Below, piece by piece: positions 44,081-54,405 of a DNA stretch of 54,659 nt. The position numbers and the translations under genes are program-made. The stretch is taken from positions 1-54,659 of the forward strand of contig NZ_OBQD01000027.1 of assembly GCF_900220975.1 (NCBI RefSeq), in the 5' to 3' direction. This DNA is from Rhizobium subbaraonis. GTDB lineage: Bacteria > Pseudomonadota > Alphaproteobacteria > Rhizobiales > Rhizobiaceae. Under the pieces are notes generated by a model. The model did not search any database. It was not told the origin of the DNA and worked only from the letters and a program-made list of their open reading frames with translations. The stretch's first letter is position 1, and each line of letters starts with the position of its first letter.

Positions 44081-46348
44081 ATGAGAGATCTCTCCGCGGG
44101 TCCGCGCGTCCTTCTCAAGCGGCTGCGCGAATTGATGGCGGAGCCGCTCGAGCCACAGGAGCGCCTGGACCAGATCGTGCGCCAGATCGCACAGAACATG
44201 GTCGCGGAAGTATGCTCCGTTTATGTGCTTCGCTCGGACGGGGTTCTCGAACTCTACGCCACCGAAGGCCTCAATCCAGGTGCCGTGCACCTGGCGCAGC
44301 TGAAAATGGGGCAGGGCCTCGTCGGCACGATTGCCGCATCCGCACAGCCGTTGAACCTTTCGGACGCACAATCACATCCCGCCTTCCGTTATCTTCCAGA
44401 GACCGGGGAGGAGATCTATCACTCCTTCCTCGGCGTGCCGATTCTCAGGACCGGGCGCGCACTCGGGGTTCTCGTCGTGCAGAACAAGGCGAGCCGGACC
44501 TATCGCGAAGACGAGCTGGAGGCGCTTGAGACCACTGCGATGGTCATCGCCGAAATGGTGGCGACGGGCGAGCTGAAGAAGCTCACCAAGCCCGGCCTGG
44601 AACTGGACCTGTCGCGTCCGGTATCGATCGACGGCGCCGGATTCTGCGAAGGCATCGGGCTCGGCTATGTCGTACTGCACGAGCCGCGTATCGTCGTCAC
44701 GAACCTCCTCAACGAGGATTCCGAGCACGAGCTGGGCCGTCTGGCGGAAGCGCTCGGGTCCTTGCGTATCTCGATCGACGACATGCTGTCGCGCCGCGAC
44801 GTGCCGGTGGAGGGCGAGCACCGCGAGGTGCTGGAGACCTACCGTATGTTCGCCCATGACCGCGGCTGGGTGCGCAAGCTGGAAGAAGCGATCCGCAACG
44901 GCCTGACGGCGGAGGCGGCCGTGGAACGGGTGCAGAGCGAGACCAAGGCGCGTATGATCCGCCTGACGGATCCCTATCTGCGCGAGCGCATGCACGATTT
45001 CGACGACCTCGCCAACAGGCTGCTGCGCCAGCTGACGGGCTATGGCGCCAAGCTTTCAGCCGCCAGCTTCCCCGGCGACGCGATCGTCGTTGCCCGCGCG
45101 ATGGGGGCGGCCGAACTGCTCGACTATCCGCGGGAAAACGTCCGCGGTCTCGTGCTGGAGGAGGGGGCCGTCACAAGCCACGTCGTCATCGTGGCGCGCG
45201 CCATGGGCATCCCGGTCGTCGGGCAAGCTGCCGGTGCGGTGGCCTTGGCGGAAAATGGCGACGCCGTGATCATCGACGGCGACGAGGCGAAGGTTCACCT
45301 GCGCCCGGTCCAGGACCTGCAGCGGTCCTATGAAGAAAAGGTGCGGCTGCGTGCCCGTCGGCAGGCCCAGTACCGTGCGCTCGTCGCGGTCGATCCGGTG
45401 ACCAAGGACGGAAGGCAGATCAACCTGCAGATGAATGCGGGGCTTCTGGTGGATCTGCCGCATCTTGCCGAATCGGGCGCGCTCGGCATCGGCCTGTTCC
45501 GCACCGAACTGCAGTTCATGATCGCCTCGACCATGCCGAAGGCGGAGGAGCAGGAAGGCTTCTACCGCAGCGTCCTGAAGCAGGCGGCCGGACGGCCGGT
45601 GACGTTCCGCACGCTCGACATCGGTGGCGACAAGGTGGTGCCTTACTTCCGCGGCACGGATGAGGAAAATCCGGCGCTCGGATGGCGGGCCGTGCGCCTT
45701 TCGCTGGATCGGCCCGGGCTTTTGCGGACGCAACTGCGGGCGATGCTTCGTGCCGCCGCCGGTGGCGAGCTGCGGCTGATGGTGCCGATGGTGACCGAGG
45801 TTGCCGAACTTCGGGAGGTGCGCGGGCTCCTGCAGAAGGAAATCGAACGGCAGTCGAAGATCGGCGAGCAACTGCCCAAGAAGCTGCAGTTCGGCGCCAT
45901 GCTGGAAGTGCCGGCGCTGCTCTGGCAGCTGGACGAACTGATGGCGGAAGTGGATTTCGTATCCGTCGGTTCGAACGACCTGTTCCAGTTCACCATGGCG
46001 GTGGACCGCGGAAACGCGCGCGTGTCCGACCGATTCGACGTTCTCGGCCGGCCCTTCCTTCGTGTCCTGCGCGATATCGTGCGGGCCGGAGAACGCCATG
46101 CAACGCCCGTCACGCTTTGCGGCGAGATGGCCGGCAAGCCGATTTCGGCGATGGCACTGCTGGGTCTCGGCTTCCGCTCGGTCTCCATGTCTGCGACGGC
46201 ACTCGGGCCGGTCAAGGCCATGCTGCTCAGCCTTGAAGCCGACAAGCTGGGCGTTGTGTTGGAAGAGGCCTTGAACGACACCCGGCCGGTTCGTTCGGTA
46301 CGGCAGATCCTGACGGACTTTGCCGCCGAGAACGGAATTCCGCTGTAG
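44081..46348 (+). CDS. ptsP: Phosphoenolpyruvate-protein phosphotransferase PtsP (enzyme I-Ntr)
   Basis: This 755-residue protein starts at ATG 44081 after GGGAGA. Residues about 20-160 are a GAF sensor domain; the central domain carries the phosphorylated His367 in 'GAVTSHVVIVARAMGIPVVG'; the C-terminal TIM barrel has 'MLEVPALLWQLDELMAEVDF' and the active-site Cys in 'VTLCGEMAGKP'. It transfers phosphate from PEP to NPr and on to EIIA-Ntr. The GAF domain senses glutamine or 2-oxoglutarate in related systems. lysC next to ptsP is the usual rhizobial arrangement. Confidence 0.97.
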   Translation: MRDLSAGPRVLLKRLRELMAEPLEPQERLDQIVRQIAQNMVAEVCSVYVLRSDGVLELYATEGLNPGAVHLAQLKMGQGLVGTIAASAQPLNLSDAQSHPAFRYLPETGEEIYHSFLGVPILRTGRALGVLVVQNKASRTYREDELEALETTAMVIAEMVATGELKKLTKPGLELDLSRPVSIDGAGFCEGIGLGYVVLHEPRIVVTNLLNEDSEHELGRLAEALGSLRISIDDMLSRRDVPVEGEHREVLETYRMFAHDRGWVRKLEEAIRNGLTAEAAVERVQSETKARMIRLTDPYLRERMHDFDDLANRLLRQLTGYGAKLSAASFPGDAIVVARAMGAAELLDYPRENVRGLVLEEGAVTSHVVIVARAMGIPVVGQAAGAVALAENGDAVIIDGDEAKVHLRPVQDLQRSYEEKVRLRARRQAQYRALVAVDPVTKDGRQINLQMNAGLLVDLPHLAESGALGIGLFRTELQFMIASTMPKAEEQEGFYRSVLKQAAGRPVTFRTLDIGGDKVVPYFRGTDEENPALGWRAVRLSLDRPGLLRTQLRAMLRAAAGGELRLMVPMVTEVAELREVRGLLQKEIERQSKIGEQLPKKLQFGAMLEVPALLWQLDELMAEVDFVSVGSNDLFQFTMAVDRGNARVSDRFDVLGRPFLRVLRDIVRAGERHATPVTLCGEMAGKPISAMALLGLGFRSVSMSATALGPVKAMLLSLEADKLGVVLEEALNDTRPVRSVRQILTDFAAENGIPL

Positions 46349-46474
46349 CCGCGCCCCATCGCGATCGGCCAACTTGTCAGCCGGCCTCGATCGCCCGATC
46401 ATCAACATCCGCGCTGTCATGAAACACCCGATCCGGTTTTCTGGCGTGCGCGGCGGAAATCTGGAGTTCTAACG

Positions 46475-47557
46475 GTGGCAAAGCTTCCGGTCGAGAAAAT
46501 GCGGGAACTGGAGCGGCGCTTCGGCGAGATCGAAGCGCGCATGTCTGCGGGGCCGGACTCCGAAACCTATGTCAAACTGGCATCGGAGTATTCGGAGCTG
46601 CAACCGGTCGTGACGAAGATCCGCGAGTACGAGAAGGCCGGCAGCGAGATTGCCGACCTGGAGACGATGCTCGCCGACAAGGGCACCGACCGCGAGATGC
46701 GCGACCTTGCCGAAATGGAGCTGCCCGACCTGAAGGAGCGGATCGAGAAGCTGGAGCAGGATATGCAGATCCTTCTCCTGCCCAAGGATGCCGCCGACGA
46801 AAAGAGTGCGATCGTGGAAATTCGAGCCGGTACCGGAGGCTCCGAGGCGGCACTTTTTGCCGGGGACCTCTTTCGCATGTACGAGCGCTTCGCCGCGGCC
46901 AACGGCTGGAAGGTGGAAGTGCTCTCTGCCAGCGAGGGCGAAGCCGGCGGCTACAAGGAGATCATCGCCACCATCTCGGGGCGCGGCGTGTTCGCCAAGA
47001 TGAAATTCGAATCCGGCGTGCATCGCGTCCAGCGGGTGCCCGAGACCGAGGCTAGCGGACGTATCCACACCTCTGCTGCGACTGTTGCGGTGCTTCCGGA
47101 GGCTGAGGAGATCGACATCGAAATCCGCCCGGAAGACATTCGCATCGACACCATGCGTTCGTCGGGCGCTGGCGGCCAGCACGTCAACACGACCGATTCG
47201 GCGGTGCGCATCACCCATCTGCCGACCGGGCTCGTCGTGACAAGTTCCGAGAAATCGCAGCACCAGAACCGCGCAAAGGCCATGCAAGTGCTGCGGTCGC
47301 GACTCTACGACATGGAGCGTCAGCGGGCGGAGAGCGAGCGCTCGGCCGACCGCAAGAGCCAGGTGGGGTCCGGCGACCGTTCGGAGCGCATCCGTACCTA
47401 CAATTTCCCGCAGGGTCGCGTCACCGATCACCGCATCAACCTCACGCTCTACAAGCTCGACCGTATGATGGAAGGCGAAATCGACGAAGTGGTCGATGCG
47501 TTGTTGGCGGACTATCAGGCCGGTCAGCTGGCGCAGCTTTCCGAACAAAGGGGTTAG
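46475..47557 (+). CDS. prfA: Peptide chain release factor 1
   Basis: This 360-residue protein starts at GTG 46475 after GGAG. The 'GGQ' catalytic motif is at 233-235 ('[16 protein letters not shown]'), and the decoding '[20 protein letters not shown]' stands before it; 'PxT' recognition motif appears as 'VPETEAS', the RF1 type for UAA/UAG. prmC, the enzyme that methylates its GGQ glutamine, follows after three bases. Confidence 0.98.
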   Translation: MAKLPVEKMRELERRFGEIEARMSAGPDSETYVKLASEYSELQPVVTKIREYEKAGSEIADLETMLADKGTDREMRDLAEMELPDLKERIEKLEQDMQILLLPKDAADEKSAIVEIRAGTGGSEAALFAGDLFRMYERFAAANGWKVEVLSASEGEAGGYKEIIATISGRGVFAKMKFESGVHRVQRVPETEASGRIHTSAATVAVLPEAEEIDIEIRPEDIRIDTMRSSGAGGQHVNTTDSAVRITHLPTGLVVTSSEKSQHQNRAKAMQVLRSRLYDMERQRAESERSADRKSQVGSGDRSERIRTYNFPQGRVTDHRINLTLYKLDRMMEGEIDEVVDALLADYQAGQLAQLSEQRG

Positions 47558-47560
47558 GGC

Positions 47561-48424
47561 GTGCCCGGCGCCCCCCTTTCCGATGTCCTGGCCGAAGCGC
47601 GGCGTCGGCTCGCCGACGGCGGAATTGCGGATGCGGCACGCGAAGCCCGCCTGCTTGTCGGCGGCCTTCTTGGCCTCGAACCGGCTGCGATGATTTCCGG
47701 CGGAACGCAGGTGATCGACGAGGCTAAACAGGCGATCGTCGCCTCTGCCATTGCCCGCAGGATTGACCGGGAACCGGTCTACCGGATTCTCGGGCGGCGG
47801 CCATTCTTCGGGCTGGTGCTTTCGCTCTCGTCCGAGACGCTGGAGCCCCGGCCTGATACCGAAATCCTGGTGGAGCGGCTCATTCCGGTCGCGGAGCGAA
47901 TCGTTGCAGCGAAGGGAAGCTGCCGCATCCTCGACCTCGGCACGGGAACCGGGGCAATCTGCCTGGCTCTGATCGAAGCCGTGCCCGGCGCCGTGGGTAC
48001 AGGAACCGATATCTCGGAAGGCGCCCTTGAAACAGCGCGGGCGAATGCCCAGCTTAATGTTCTGTCGGATCGGTTCGACGCTCGCAGGAGCGACTGGTTC
48101 ACCGCCGTGAGCGGTCGATACGACATTATTGTTTCCAACCCGCCCTATATTCGCTCCGCCGTGGTCGACGAACTGGCCGATGAGGTGAAGCGATTCGATC
48201 CCAGGCGGGCCTTGGACGGTGGCGGAGACGGGCTGGATGCCTACCGCGCCATCGCCGAAGGAGCACTTGCGCATCTGGCGCCCGGCGGGGTGGTCGGCCT
48301 GGAGATCGGTTTCGACCAGCGCCAGGCGGTGACGGAACTGATGCAGGCCAAGGGTTTTCGCCTCGTGGAGGCGGCAAGCGACCTCGGTGGAAACGACCGT
48401 GTTCTCATTTTTGCCGGGATATAG
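47561..48424 (+). CDS. prmC: Release factor glutamine methyltransferase
   Basis: This 287-residue enzyme begins at GTG 47561, three bases after the prfA stop. The catalytic 'NPPY' is at 193-196 ('IIVSNPPYIRS'), the SAM loop is 'ILDLGTGTGAICLALI', and 'LEPRPDTEILVE' is the signature that separates PrmC from other methyltransferases. It methylates the glutamine of GGQ in release factors 1 and 2. Co-translation with prfA is clear from spacing. Confidence 0.97.
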   Translation: MPGAPLSDVLAEARRRLADGGIADAAREARLLVGGLLGLEPAAMISGGTQVIDEAKQAIVASAIARRIDREPVYRILGRRPFFGLVLSLSSETLEPRPDTEILVERLIPVAERIVAAKGSCRILDLGTGTGAICLALIEAVPGAVGTGTDISEGALETARANAQLNVLSDRFDARRSDWFTAVSGRYDIIVSNPPYIRSAVVDELADEVKRFDPRRALDGGGDGLDAYRAIAEGALAHLAPGGVVGLEIGFDQRQAVTELMQAKGFRLVEAASDLGGNDRVLIFAGI

Positions 48425-48768
48425 GCTACGACCAGCGCCGCTCGTGCACAAATTCCGCTGCCAACGCAGAAGGGTCGCAAAGAAAAGGCTTGGAATCAGC
48501 GTTGAAGCGGGATAGGTTGCCGCTACGCACCGGGCAAGGTCATGAGAAACAGATTCGCTCTGCAATGACCGACGCGAAGCTTTCTCTCAAAGAAGAGTTG
48601 CTGGGGTTAGAAGCTGCTCTGTGCAGGTACCTGTCAATTTGACGTTCAGCGGCGACAGGACCACCGAAGGGCGTGGTGTGTTCTCCGACGAAATTCGTCC
48701 GGGTCTGCTTGTGCGGCCGGGCGGTGTAAATACACGATCATCAAGACCAGAGTTCAGGTGAGTGAAAT
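48425..48768 (+). other. Intergenic region before the DUF4167 gene
   Basis: These 344 bases hold no gene I can support. A 25-codon frame from ATG 48565 ('MTDAKLSLKEELLGLEAALC') is too short to judge and lacks a ribosome site. TGACGTTC and a T-rich patch near 48630-48645 could belong to the promoter of the downstream gene. No hairpin typical of a terminator follows prmC. Confidence 0.5.
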
Positions 48769-49434
48769 ATGAGGCCAGGACAGCAAAACAAGCGCGGCCG
48801 CGGGCGTAACAACAACAATAACAACAATAACAACAACAATTTCCGCAAGGGCGGCGGCAATCCGCTGACCCGGACCTACGACAGCTCCGGTCCGGACGTA
48901 AAGATCAGGGGCACGGCTCAGACGATTGCGGAGAAATACGCAGCACTGGCCCGTGATGCCCAGAGCGCCGGCGACCGTGTGATGGCGGAAAACTATCTCC
49001 AGCACGCCGAGCACTACAATCGAATCATCCTGTCTGCCCAGCAGCAGATGCAGGAACGTCACCAGCGTGACGATCGCCAGGACTTCAACGATCGGGACGG
49101 CTTCGACCGCGACCAGGACGACGATTTCTCTGGGGACGACGCGCCCGTTGCGGCAGCCGCCGCGCCTGCATCGGCGCCGGTACCGGCCGCAGCAGCTGCG
49201 CCGGAGCCCGTCGCGGTTGACGAGCCCGTGATCGACGGCACCGGCCCGCAGCCGGTCATCGAAGGCACGCCGGCAGAGGTCTCGCTGGAAGAAGAGGCAT
49301 CGGCGCCTCAGCCTTCGCGCCGCCGCAGCGCCCCCCGTCAGCGGCGCCCGCGTCGCACCGAAGCCCAGAAGGCCGGGGAAGAGGCGACGGATTCGGGCGA
49401 AGGCCCGGTGCTGGAAACGGCAACGACCGAGTAA
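48769..49434 (+). CDS. DUF4167 protein with poly-asparagine tract
   Basis: This 221-residue protein has a basic N-terminus 'MRPGQQNKRGRGR', eleven consecutive Asn, then the conserved DUF4167 helix pair ('IRGTAQTIAEKYAALARDAQ', 'AGDRVMAENYLQHAEHYNRI') ending 'AQQQMQERH'. The C-terminal half is Ala/Pro/Glu-rich and disordered, with a final basic block 'RRRSAPRQRRPRRTEAQKA'. Its basic ends suggest RNA or membrane binding; function is not established. An intrinsic terminator follows, then clpB, the order common in Rhizobiaceae. Confidence 0.93.
   Translation: MRPGQQNKRGRGRNNNNNNNNNNNFRKGGGNPLTRTYDSSGPDVKIRGTAQTIAEKYAALARDAQSAGDRVMAENYLQHAEHYNRIILSAQQQMQERHQRDDRQDFNDRDGFDRDQDDDFSGDDAPVAAAAAPASAPVPAAAAAPEPVAVDEPVIDGTGPQPVIEGTPAEVSLEEEASAPQPSRRRSAPRQRRPRRTEAQKAGEEATDSGEGPVLETATTE
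48808..48840 (+). repeat. AAC/AAT triplet repeat coding for eleven Asn
   Basis: Eleven tandem AAC/AAT codons, in frame in the DUF4167 gene. Being a triplet tract, changes in copy number would alter the Asn run without breaking the frame. Confidence 0.9.
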
Positions 49435-49484
49435 TTTGCCATCGTGCTGCCGGCTTTTGGCGGACGACTGGCCCGATCGAAACG

Positions 49485-49522
49485 GCCGCCTGCAACACTG
49501 CGTTGCGGGCGGCTTTTCTTTT
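49485..49522 (+). terminator. Intrinsic terminator after DUF4167 gene
   Basis: GCCGCCTGCAAC and GTTGCGGGCGGC pair over twelve bases (one G-T) around ACTGC, followed directly by TTTTCTTTT. This is a textbook Rho-independent terminator. The remaining bases to 49746 carry no gene; GGAGG (49735-49739) is the clpB ribosome site. Confidence 0.92.
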
Positions 49523-49746
49523 GTCTTTCTTCTGTTCCGAGGCTTGGCCGCCCGGCCTTTCAAAAAGTCCGCGGCGGAGGCGGGGCCTCCCTTTAATTCG
49601 GTTGCCGCCTCCCCATATTCGGTGTGAGGTTTACATGCTTCAATGCCATGCAATCTTGCAATTGACAGGTTTGCCGAGAACGGGAGCCTGATCCTGAATC
49701 GCCGACCGGTGCCTGAGCGGGCCGGTCGAGACATGGAGGTCGTCAT

Positions 49747-52350
49747 ATGAATATCGATAAATACTCCGAGCGCGTTCGCGGGTTTCTGCAGTCCGCACAG
49801 ACCAAGGCGCTCGCCGATGGCAATCCGCAATTCACGCCTGAGCACATCCTGAAAGTTCTGCTCGACGACGAGCAGGGCATGGCAGCATCGCTGATCGCGC
49901 GCGCCGGCGGCGACGCCAAGGAGGCGCTGCGGGCGACGGAGGCTGCGATCGCCAAGCTTCCGAAGGTGAGCGGCGGCAATGGATCGCTTTCGCTTGCCCA
50001 GCCGCTCGCACGCGTTTTCGCAACCGCCGAGGATGCCGCCAAGAAGGCTGGCGACAGCTTCGTCACCGTGGAACGCCTGCTTCTGGCGCTGGCGATCGAG
50101 AAGTCGGCGGCAACCGCCGACATCCTCGCCAAGGCCGGGCTTTCCCCGCAGGCTCTCAACCAGGTCATCAACGACCTCCGCAAGGGCCGCACCGCCGATA
50201 CCGCCAATGCCGAACAGGGCTTCGATGCGCTTAAGAAATACGCACGCGACCTGACCGCCGATGCGCGTGAAGGCAAGCTCGATCCGGTGATCGGCCGCGA
50301 CGACGAAATCCGCCGTACGATCCAGGTCCTGTCCCGCCGCACCAAGAACAATCCGGTGCTGATCGGCGAGCCTGGCGTCGGCAAGACGGCGATCGCCGAG
50401 GGCCTGGCGCTGCGCATCGTCAATGGCGACGTGCCCGAGAGCCTGAAGGACAAGCGGTTGATGGCGCTCGACATGGGCGCGCTGATCGCGGGTGCGAAGT
50501 ATCGCGGCGAGTTCGAGGAACGGCTGAAGGCCGTGCTGAACGAAGTCCAGTCGGAGAACGGCGAGATCATCCTGTTCATCGACGAGATGCACACGCTCGT
50601 TGGCGCCGGCAAGGCGGACGGGGCGATGGATGCGTCCAATCTCCTGAAGCCTGCGCTTGCCCGCGGTGAACTGCACTGCGTCGGCGCGACCACGCTCGAC
50701 GAGTACCGCAAGCATGTCGAGAAGGATCCGGCGCTCGCCCGGCGCTTCCAGCCGGTCTTCATCGAGGAGCCGACGGTCGAGGACACCATCTCGATCCTGC
50801 GCGGCCTGAAGGAGAAGTACGAGCAGCATCACAAGGTGCGGATTTCCGATTCCGCGCTGGTTGCTGCCGCGACGCTTTCCAACCGCTACATCACCGACCG
50901 GTTTCTGCCGGACAAGGCGATCGACCTGATGGACGAGGCGGCTGCCCGCCTGCGCATGCAGGTGGATTCCAAGCCGGAGGAACTCGACGAGCTCGATCGG
51001 CGGATCATTCAGCTTAAGATCGAGCGCGAGGCCTTGAAGAAGGAGACCGACCGGTCCTCGCAGGACCGGCTCGAAAAGCTCGAGGTCGACCTAACCTCTC
51101 TGGAAGAGCAGGCAGCCGCGCTGACCGCGCGCTGGCAGGCGGAGAAGAGCAAGCTCGGCCACGCCGCCGACCTGAAGAAGAAGCTCGACGAGGCTCGCAA
51201 CGAACTGGCGATGGTACAGCGCAAGGGCGAATTTCAGCGCGCCGGCGAACTGACCTATGGCGTCATCCCACAGCTCGAAAAGGAGCTGGAAGATGCCGAG
51301 GGTCATGACAAGGGCGACGTCGATCCGATGGTGCAGGAGGTCGTCACAGCCGACAACATCGCACATGTGGTCTCCCGCTGGACCGGGATCCCGGTCGACA
51401 AGATGCTGGAAGGCGAGCGTGACAAGCTGTTGCGGATGGAAGACGAACTCGGCAAGTCGGTGGTCGGCCAGGGCGATGCCGTCCAAGCGGTGTCCCGTGC
51501 CGTCCGCCGGGCGCGTGCCGGCCTGCAGGATCCGCACCGGCCGATCGGCTCGTTCATCTTCCTCGGACCGACCGGCGTCGGCAAGACGGAGCTGACCAAG
51601 GCTCTCGCACGCTTCCTCTTCGACGACGAGACGGCGATCGTCCGCATGGACATGTCGGAATACATGGAGAAGCACTCCGTTGCCCGGCTGATCGGCGCGC
51701 CTCCCGGCTATGTCGGTTACGAGGAGGGCGGTTCGCTGACCGAGGCGATCCGCCGCCGGCCCTACCAGGTGGTCCTGTTCGACGAGATCGAGAAGGCCCA
51801 TCCGGACGTCTTCAACGTGCTTCTGCAGGTGCTTGATGATGGTCGCCTGACCGACGGGCAGGGCCGCACGGTCGACTTCCGCAACACGCTGATCATCATG
51901 ACGTCGAACCTCGGGGCCGAATATCTGGTCCAGCTCGGCGAGAACGATGACAGCGAGAAGGTCCGCGACGAGGTCATGGGGGTGGTGCGCGGGCACTTCC
52001 GCCCGGAATTCCTCAACCGTGTCGACGAGATCATCCTGTTCCACCGCCTGCGGCGGCAGGAAATGGGGGCAATCGTCGATATCCAGCTCGGTCGCGTCCG
52101 GCAGTTGCTTGCCGAGCGCAAGATCACGCTGGAGCTGGACGAGGAGGCCACCCACTGGCTGGCCGACAAGGGCTACGATCCCGTCTACGGCGCACGGCCG
52201 CTGAAGCGGGCGATCCAGAAGTACCTGCAGGATCCGCTGGCCGAGAAGATCCTGTCGGACGAGATCCCGGACGGCTCGACAGTGAAGGTGACTGCCGGTT
52301 CCGACCGGCTGCTCTTCCACACGGTGGGCAGCAAGAGCAAGGCCGCCTAA
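49747..52350 (+). CDS. clpB: ATP-dependent chaperone ClpB
   Basis: This 867-residue AAA+ protein starts at ATG 49747, seven bases after GGAGG. It has the N-domain (1-145), NBD1 with Walker A 'GEPGVGKT' (207-214), the middle coiled coil ('[20 protein letters not shown]'), and NBD2 with 'GPTGVGKT' (607-614) and '[20 protein letters not shown]'. It extracts polypeptides from aggregates together with DnaK. The IGL/F loop for ClpP is absent, as expected for ClpB. I saw no CIRCE or RpoH-like promoter clearly; the leader is 224 bases long. A terminator follows. Confidence 0.98.
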   Translation: MNIDKYSERVRGFLQSAQTKALADGNPQFTPEHILKVLLDDEQGMAASLIARAGGDAKEALRATEAAIAKLPKVSGGNGSLSLAQPLARVFATAEDAAKKAGDSFVTVERLLLALAIEKSAATADILAKAGLSPQALNQVINDLRKGRTADTANAEQGFDALKKYARDLTADAREGKLDPVIGRDDEIRRTIQVLSRRTKNNPVLIGEPGVGKTAIAEGLALRIVNGDVPESLKDKRLMALDMGALIAGAKYRGEFEERLKAVLNEVQSENGEIILFIDEMHTLVGAGKADGAMDASNLLKPALARGELHCVGATTLDEYRKHVEKDPALARRFQPVFIEEPTVEDTISILRGLKEKYEQHHKVRISDSALVAAATLSNRYITDRFLPDKAIDLMDEAAARLRMQVDSKPEELDELDRRIIQLKIEREALKKETDRSSQDRLEKLEVDLTSLEEQAAALTARWQAEKSKLGHAADLKKKLDEARNELAMVQRKGEFQRAGELTYGVIPQLEKELEDAEGHDKGDVDPMVQEVVTADNIAHVVSRWTGIPVDKMLEGERDKLLRMEDELGKSVVGQGDAVQAVSRAVRRARAGLQDPHRPIGSFIFLGPTGVGKTELTKALARFLFDDETAIVRMDMSEYMEKHSVARLIGAPPGYVGYEEGGSLTEAIRRRPYQVVLFDEIEKAHPDVFNVLLQVLDDGRLTDGQGRTVDFRNTLIIMTSNLGAEYLVQLGENDDSEKVRDEVMGVVRGHFRPEFLNRVDEIILFHRLRRQEMGAIVDIQLGRVRQLLAERKITLELDEEATHWLADKGYDPVYGARPLKRAIQKYLQDPLAEKILSDEIPDGSTVKVTAGSDRLLFHTVGSKSKAA

Positions 52351-52380
52351 GGCTGCGTCGGCACAATATTGAAGAAATAT

Positions 52381-52413
52381 GGCGCGCGGAGTTGATCCGC
52401 GCGCCTTTTTATT
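52381..52413 (+). terminator. Intrinsic terminator after clpB
   Basis: GGCGCGCGGA / TCCGCGCGCC forms a perfect ten-pair stem with loop GTTGA, followed by TTTTTATT. It separates clpB from the convergent peptidase gene. Confidence 0.92.
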
Positions 52414-52446
52414 CAAGCCACAAAGGGCTTGCGCGTCTGGAAGCGT

Positions 52447-54405
52447 TTACTTGGCTGCGACTTCGGCGTCATCCGCCTTGCGGCCGAGGAGGTCGTCGAT
52501 GCGCTTGCGCTCGACCTGAAATTGCGCCAGCGCTTCGCCGTCGAGCGACTTGCCGCCCGGCAGCCGAATTTTCAGCGGGTCAACCTTGTTGCCGTTGACG
52601 ATCATCTCGTAGTGAAGATGCGGACCGGTCGAAAGGCCTGTTGTTCCGACCCATCCGATGACCTGGCCCTGCCGAACCTTGCCCCCGACCTTGACGCCCT
52701 TGGCGATCGCGCTCTGGTGGTTATAGGACGACACATAGCCGTTCGCGTGGCGGATCAGGGTCTGGTTGCCGTAGCCGCCGGAATCCCAGCCCGCCTTTTC
52801 CACGGTGCCGTTGCCGGCTGCGATGATTGGCGTGCCGCGCGGTGCCGACCAGTCGACGCCGGTGTGCATACGGGAAAAGCCGAGGATCGGGTGACGGCGC
52901 ATGCCGAATCCCGAACGGAACTTGCCGTTCGGTACCGGATTGCGCAGGAGGAACTGGCGAATGCTCTTGCCGTCCTCGTCATAGTAGTCGATCGTGCCGT
53001 CTTCAGGATCCTGGAAACGATAGACCCGAGTCTCGCTGTCGCCGAAGCGGGCGTCGATGAAGAGCAGTTCTGAGTCCTCCGTCGCGACGCCGGTGTCGTC
53101 GGCGACGGAGAAGAAGGCTTCCAGCGTATCGTTCGGCCGCAACTGCGCCTGGAAATCCACATTGCTGGCCAGGATCCGGATCAGCTGTGCTGTCATGCCC
53201 TGGCTCATGCCGTAGGACAGCGCCGCGCGATAGATCCCGTCGTAGACGCGCGGCAGGTCGCGGCCGCTGGCGATTACCGGACGGGTGTCGCCGTCGAAGG
53301 CGGTCGCTACCGCCGAAAGCGGGGGCGGCTCAGCACCCGGGATGAAGCGTCCCTTGTCGTCCAGCGCGACGGTCGTGACATGTCTGCCGCCCGAGTAGAC
53401 GGACGCGCGCACGATGTCGGCCTGCTTGCCTTTCTGGATGATGCAGATGCGCAGCACGTCGCCCTGCGCAAGTTCGGCGCCGCCCAGCACGCCTTCGAAA
53501 TAGCGCGACAGGTCTTCCGCCTGCGCCTTGCTGTAGCCGGAGGCGGCCATCAGTTCGACGATGTCCTGTGCCCGCCGGACCGGAATGACGTCCTCGGCAT
53601 ATTCGGGGTCGTCGTCCGTGCGCGTATCGAAATCGGAGACGCTCATGTTCTCTTCGACGACACGCGCCGTCAGACCCTGCAAAAGGTCGAGGTCGCCGGC
53701 ATCGGAGGCAAAGCGCTGCGGGTCGACATAATAGAGGGAAGCGATCTGGGTGCTGCCGTCGGTGAGCGCCGAACCGTTGGTGCGCACGTTCTCTTCGACC
53801 TCATCCACCGACATCTGGTCGGAGAAGGCGAGTGCGGATCCGCCGGACGGGAATTCGCCGCTCTTCAGGGCGACTTCGGACTCGACGTCGGAACCGTAGA
53901 TCGTGCCGGTGCGGGCCACCGGTTGCTCGTCGCGTCCGCCGTCGGAGAAGATCGCGAGCGGATCGAACGGCGGATAGTCTGCCCCGGAGGGGCTGCTTGC
54001 CGCGAGCGCCATCGTCACATGGGCGAAGGGCTTGCGCCGGACGACTTCCTTCTCGCCGTCATGGATCATGGTGGAGACGTCCATGATCTTCTTGTCAGCG
54101 GGCTTGGCGACGATGGTGGGATCGAGAATGCGCTGGCCGCGCTTAGCCGCACTTTCGGCATGGGGGACGTGGTCCTGCGGCTCCAGCGCCGCATAGGCCT
54201 CGGCGGGGATCGCCAGCTGCTGGCGGCCGTCGAGGGCTGCAAAGAGCGCGACCCCCATCAGTATGGAAGATGTGATGCCGGTCAGAAACGTACCTGAAAG
54301 CCACCGCAGCGAGATCTCGCGCCGGTCCGGGGCGCGCCGGCCATCCGCCATCAGGGGCGGCTCGTCGCCGAGCGTGCGGATCATGTTCCTGTCGGTCGTC
54401 GTCAT
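52447..54405 (-). CDS. Membrane-anchored M23 (LytM-type) peptidase
   Basis: This 652-residue protein has a cytoplasmic 33-residue N-end, one membrane helix (about 34-60, 'FLTGITSSILMGVALFAALD') and a large periplasmic part. The C-terminal M23 domain (about 496-620) holds the zinc ligands His514 and Asp518 ('RMHTGVDWSAP') and His596/His598 ('TGPHLHYEM'), all in place, so it should be an active endopeptidase cutting peptidoglycan cross-links. The region 150-490 contains OapA/LysM-like segments with 'GDVLRICIIQKGKQADIVRA'. It is convergent with clpB. The 254 bases upstream (54406-54659) contain no gene; the last 90 are rich in T and G. Confidence 0.92.
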   Translation of the reverse strand: MTTTDRNMIRTLGDEPPLMADGRRAPDRREISLRWLSGTFLTGITSSILMGVALFAALDGRQQLAIPAEAYAALEPQDHVPHAESAAKRGQRILDPTIVAKPADKKIMDVSTMIHDGEKEVVRRKPFAHVTMALAASSPSGADYPPFDPLAIFSDGGRDEQPVARTGTIYGSDVESEVALKSGEFPSGGSALAFSDQMSVDEVEENVRTNGSALTDGSTQIASLYYVDPQRFASDAGDLDLLQGLTARVVEENMSVSDFDTRTDDDPEYAEDVIPVRRAQDIVELMAASGYSKAQAEDLSRYFEGVLGGAELAQGDVLRICIIQKGKQADIVRASVYSGGRHVTTVALDDKGRFIPGAEPPPLSAVATAFDGDTRPVIASGRDLPRVYDGIYRAALSYGMSQGMTAQLIRILASNVDFQAQLRPNDTLEAFFSVADDTGVATEDSELLFIDARFGDSETRVYRFQDPEDGTIDYYDEDGKSIRQFLLRNPVPNGKFRSGFGMRRHPILGFSRMHTGVDWSAPRGTPIIAAGNGTVEKAGWDSGGYGNQTLIRHANGYVSSYNHQSAIAKGVKVGGKVRQGQVIGWVGTTGLSTGPHLHYEMIVNGNKVDPLKIRLPGGKSLDGEALAQFQVERKRIDDLLGRKADDAEVAAK

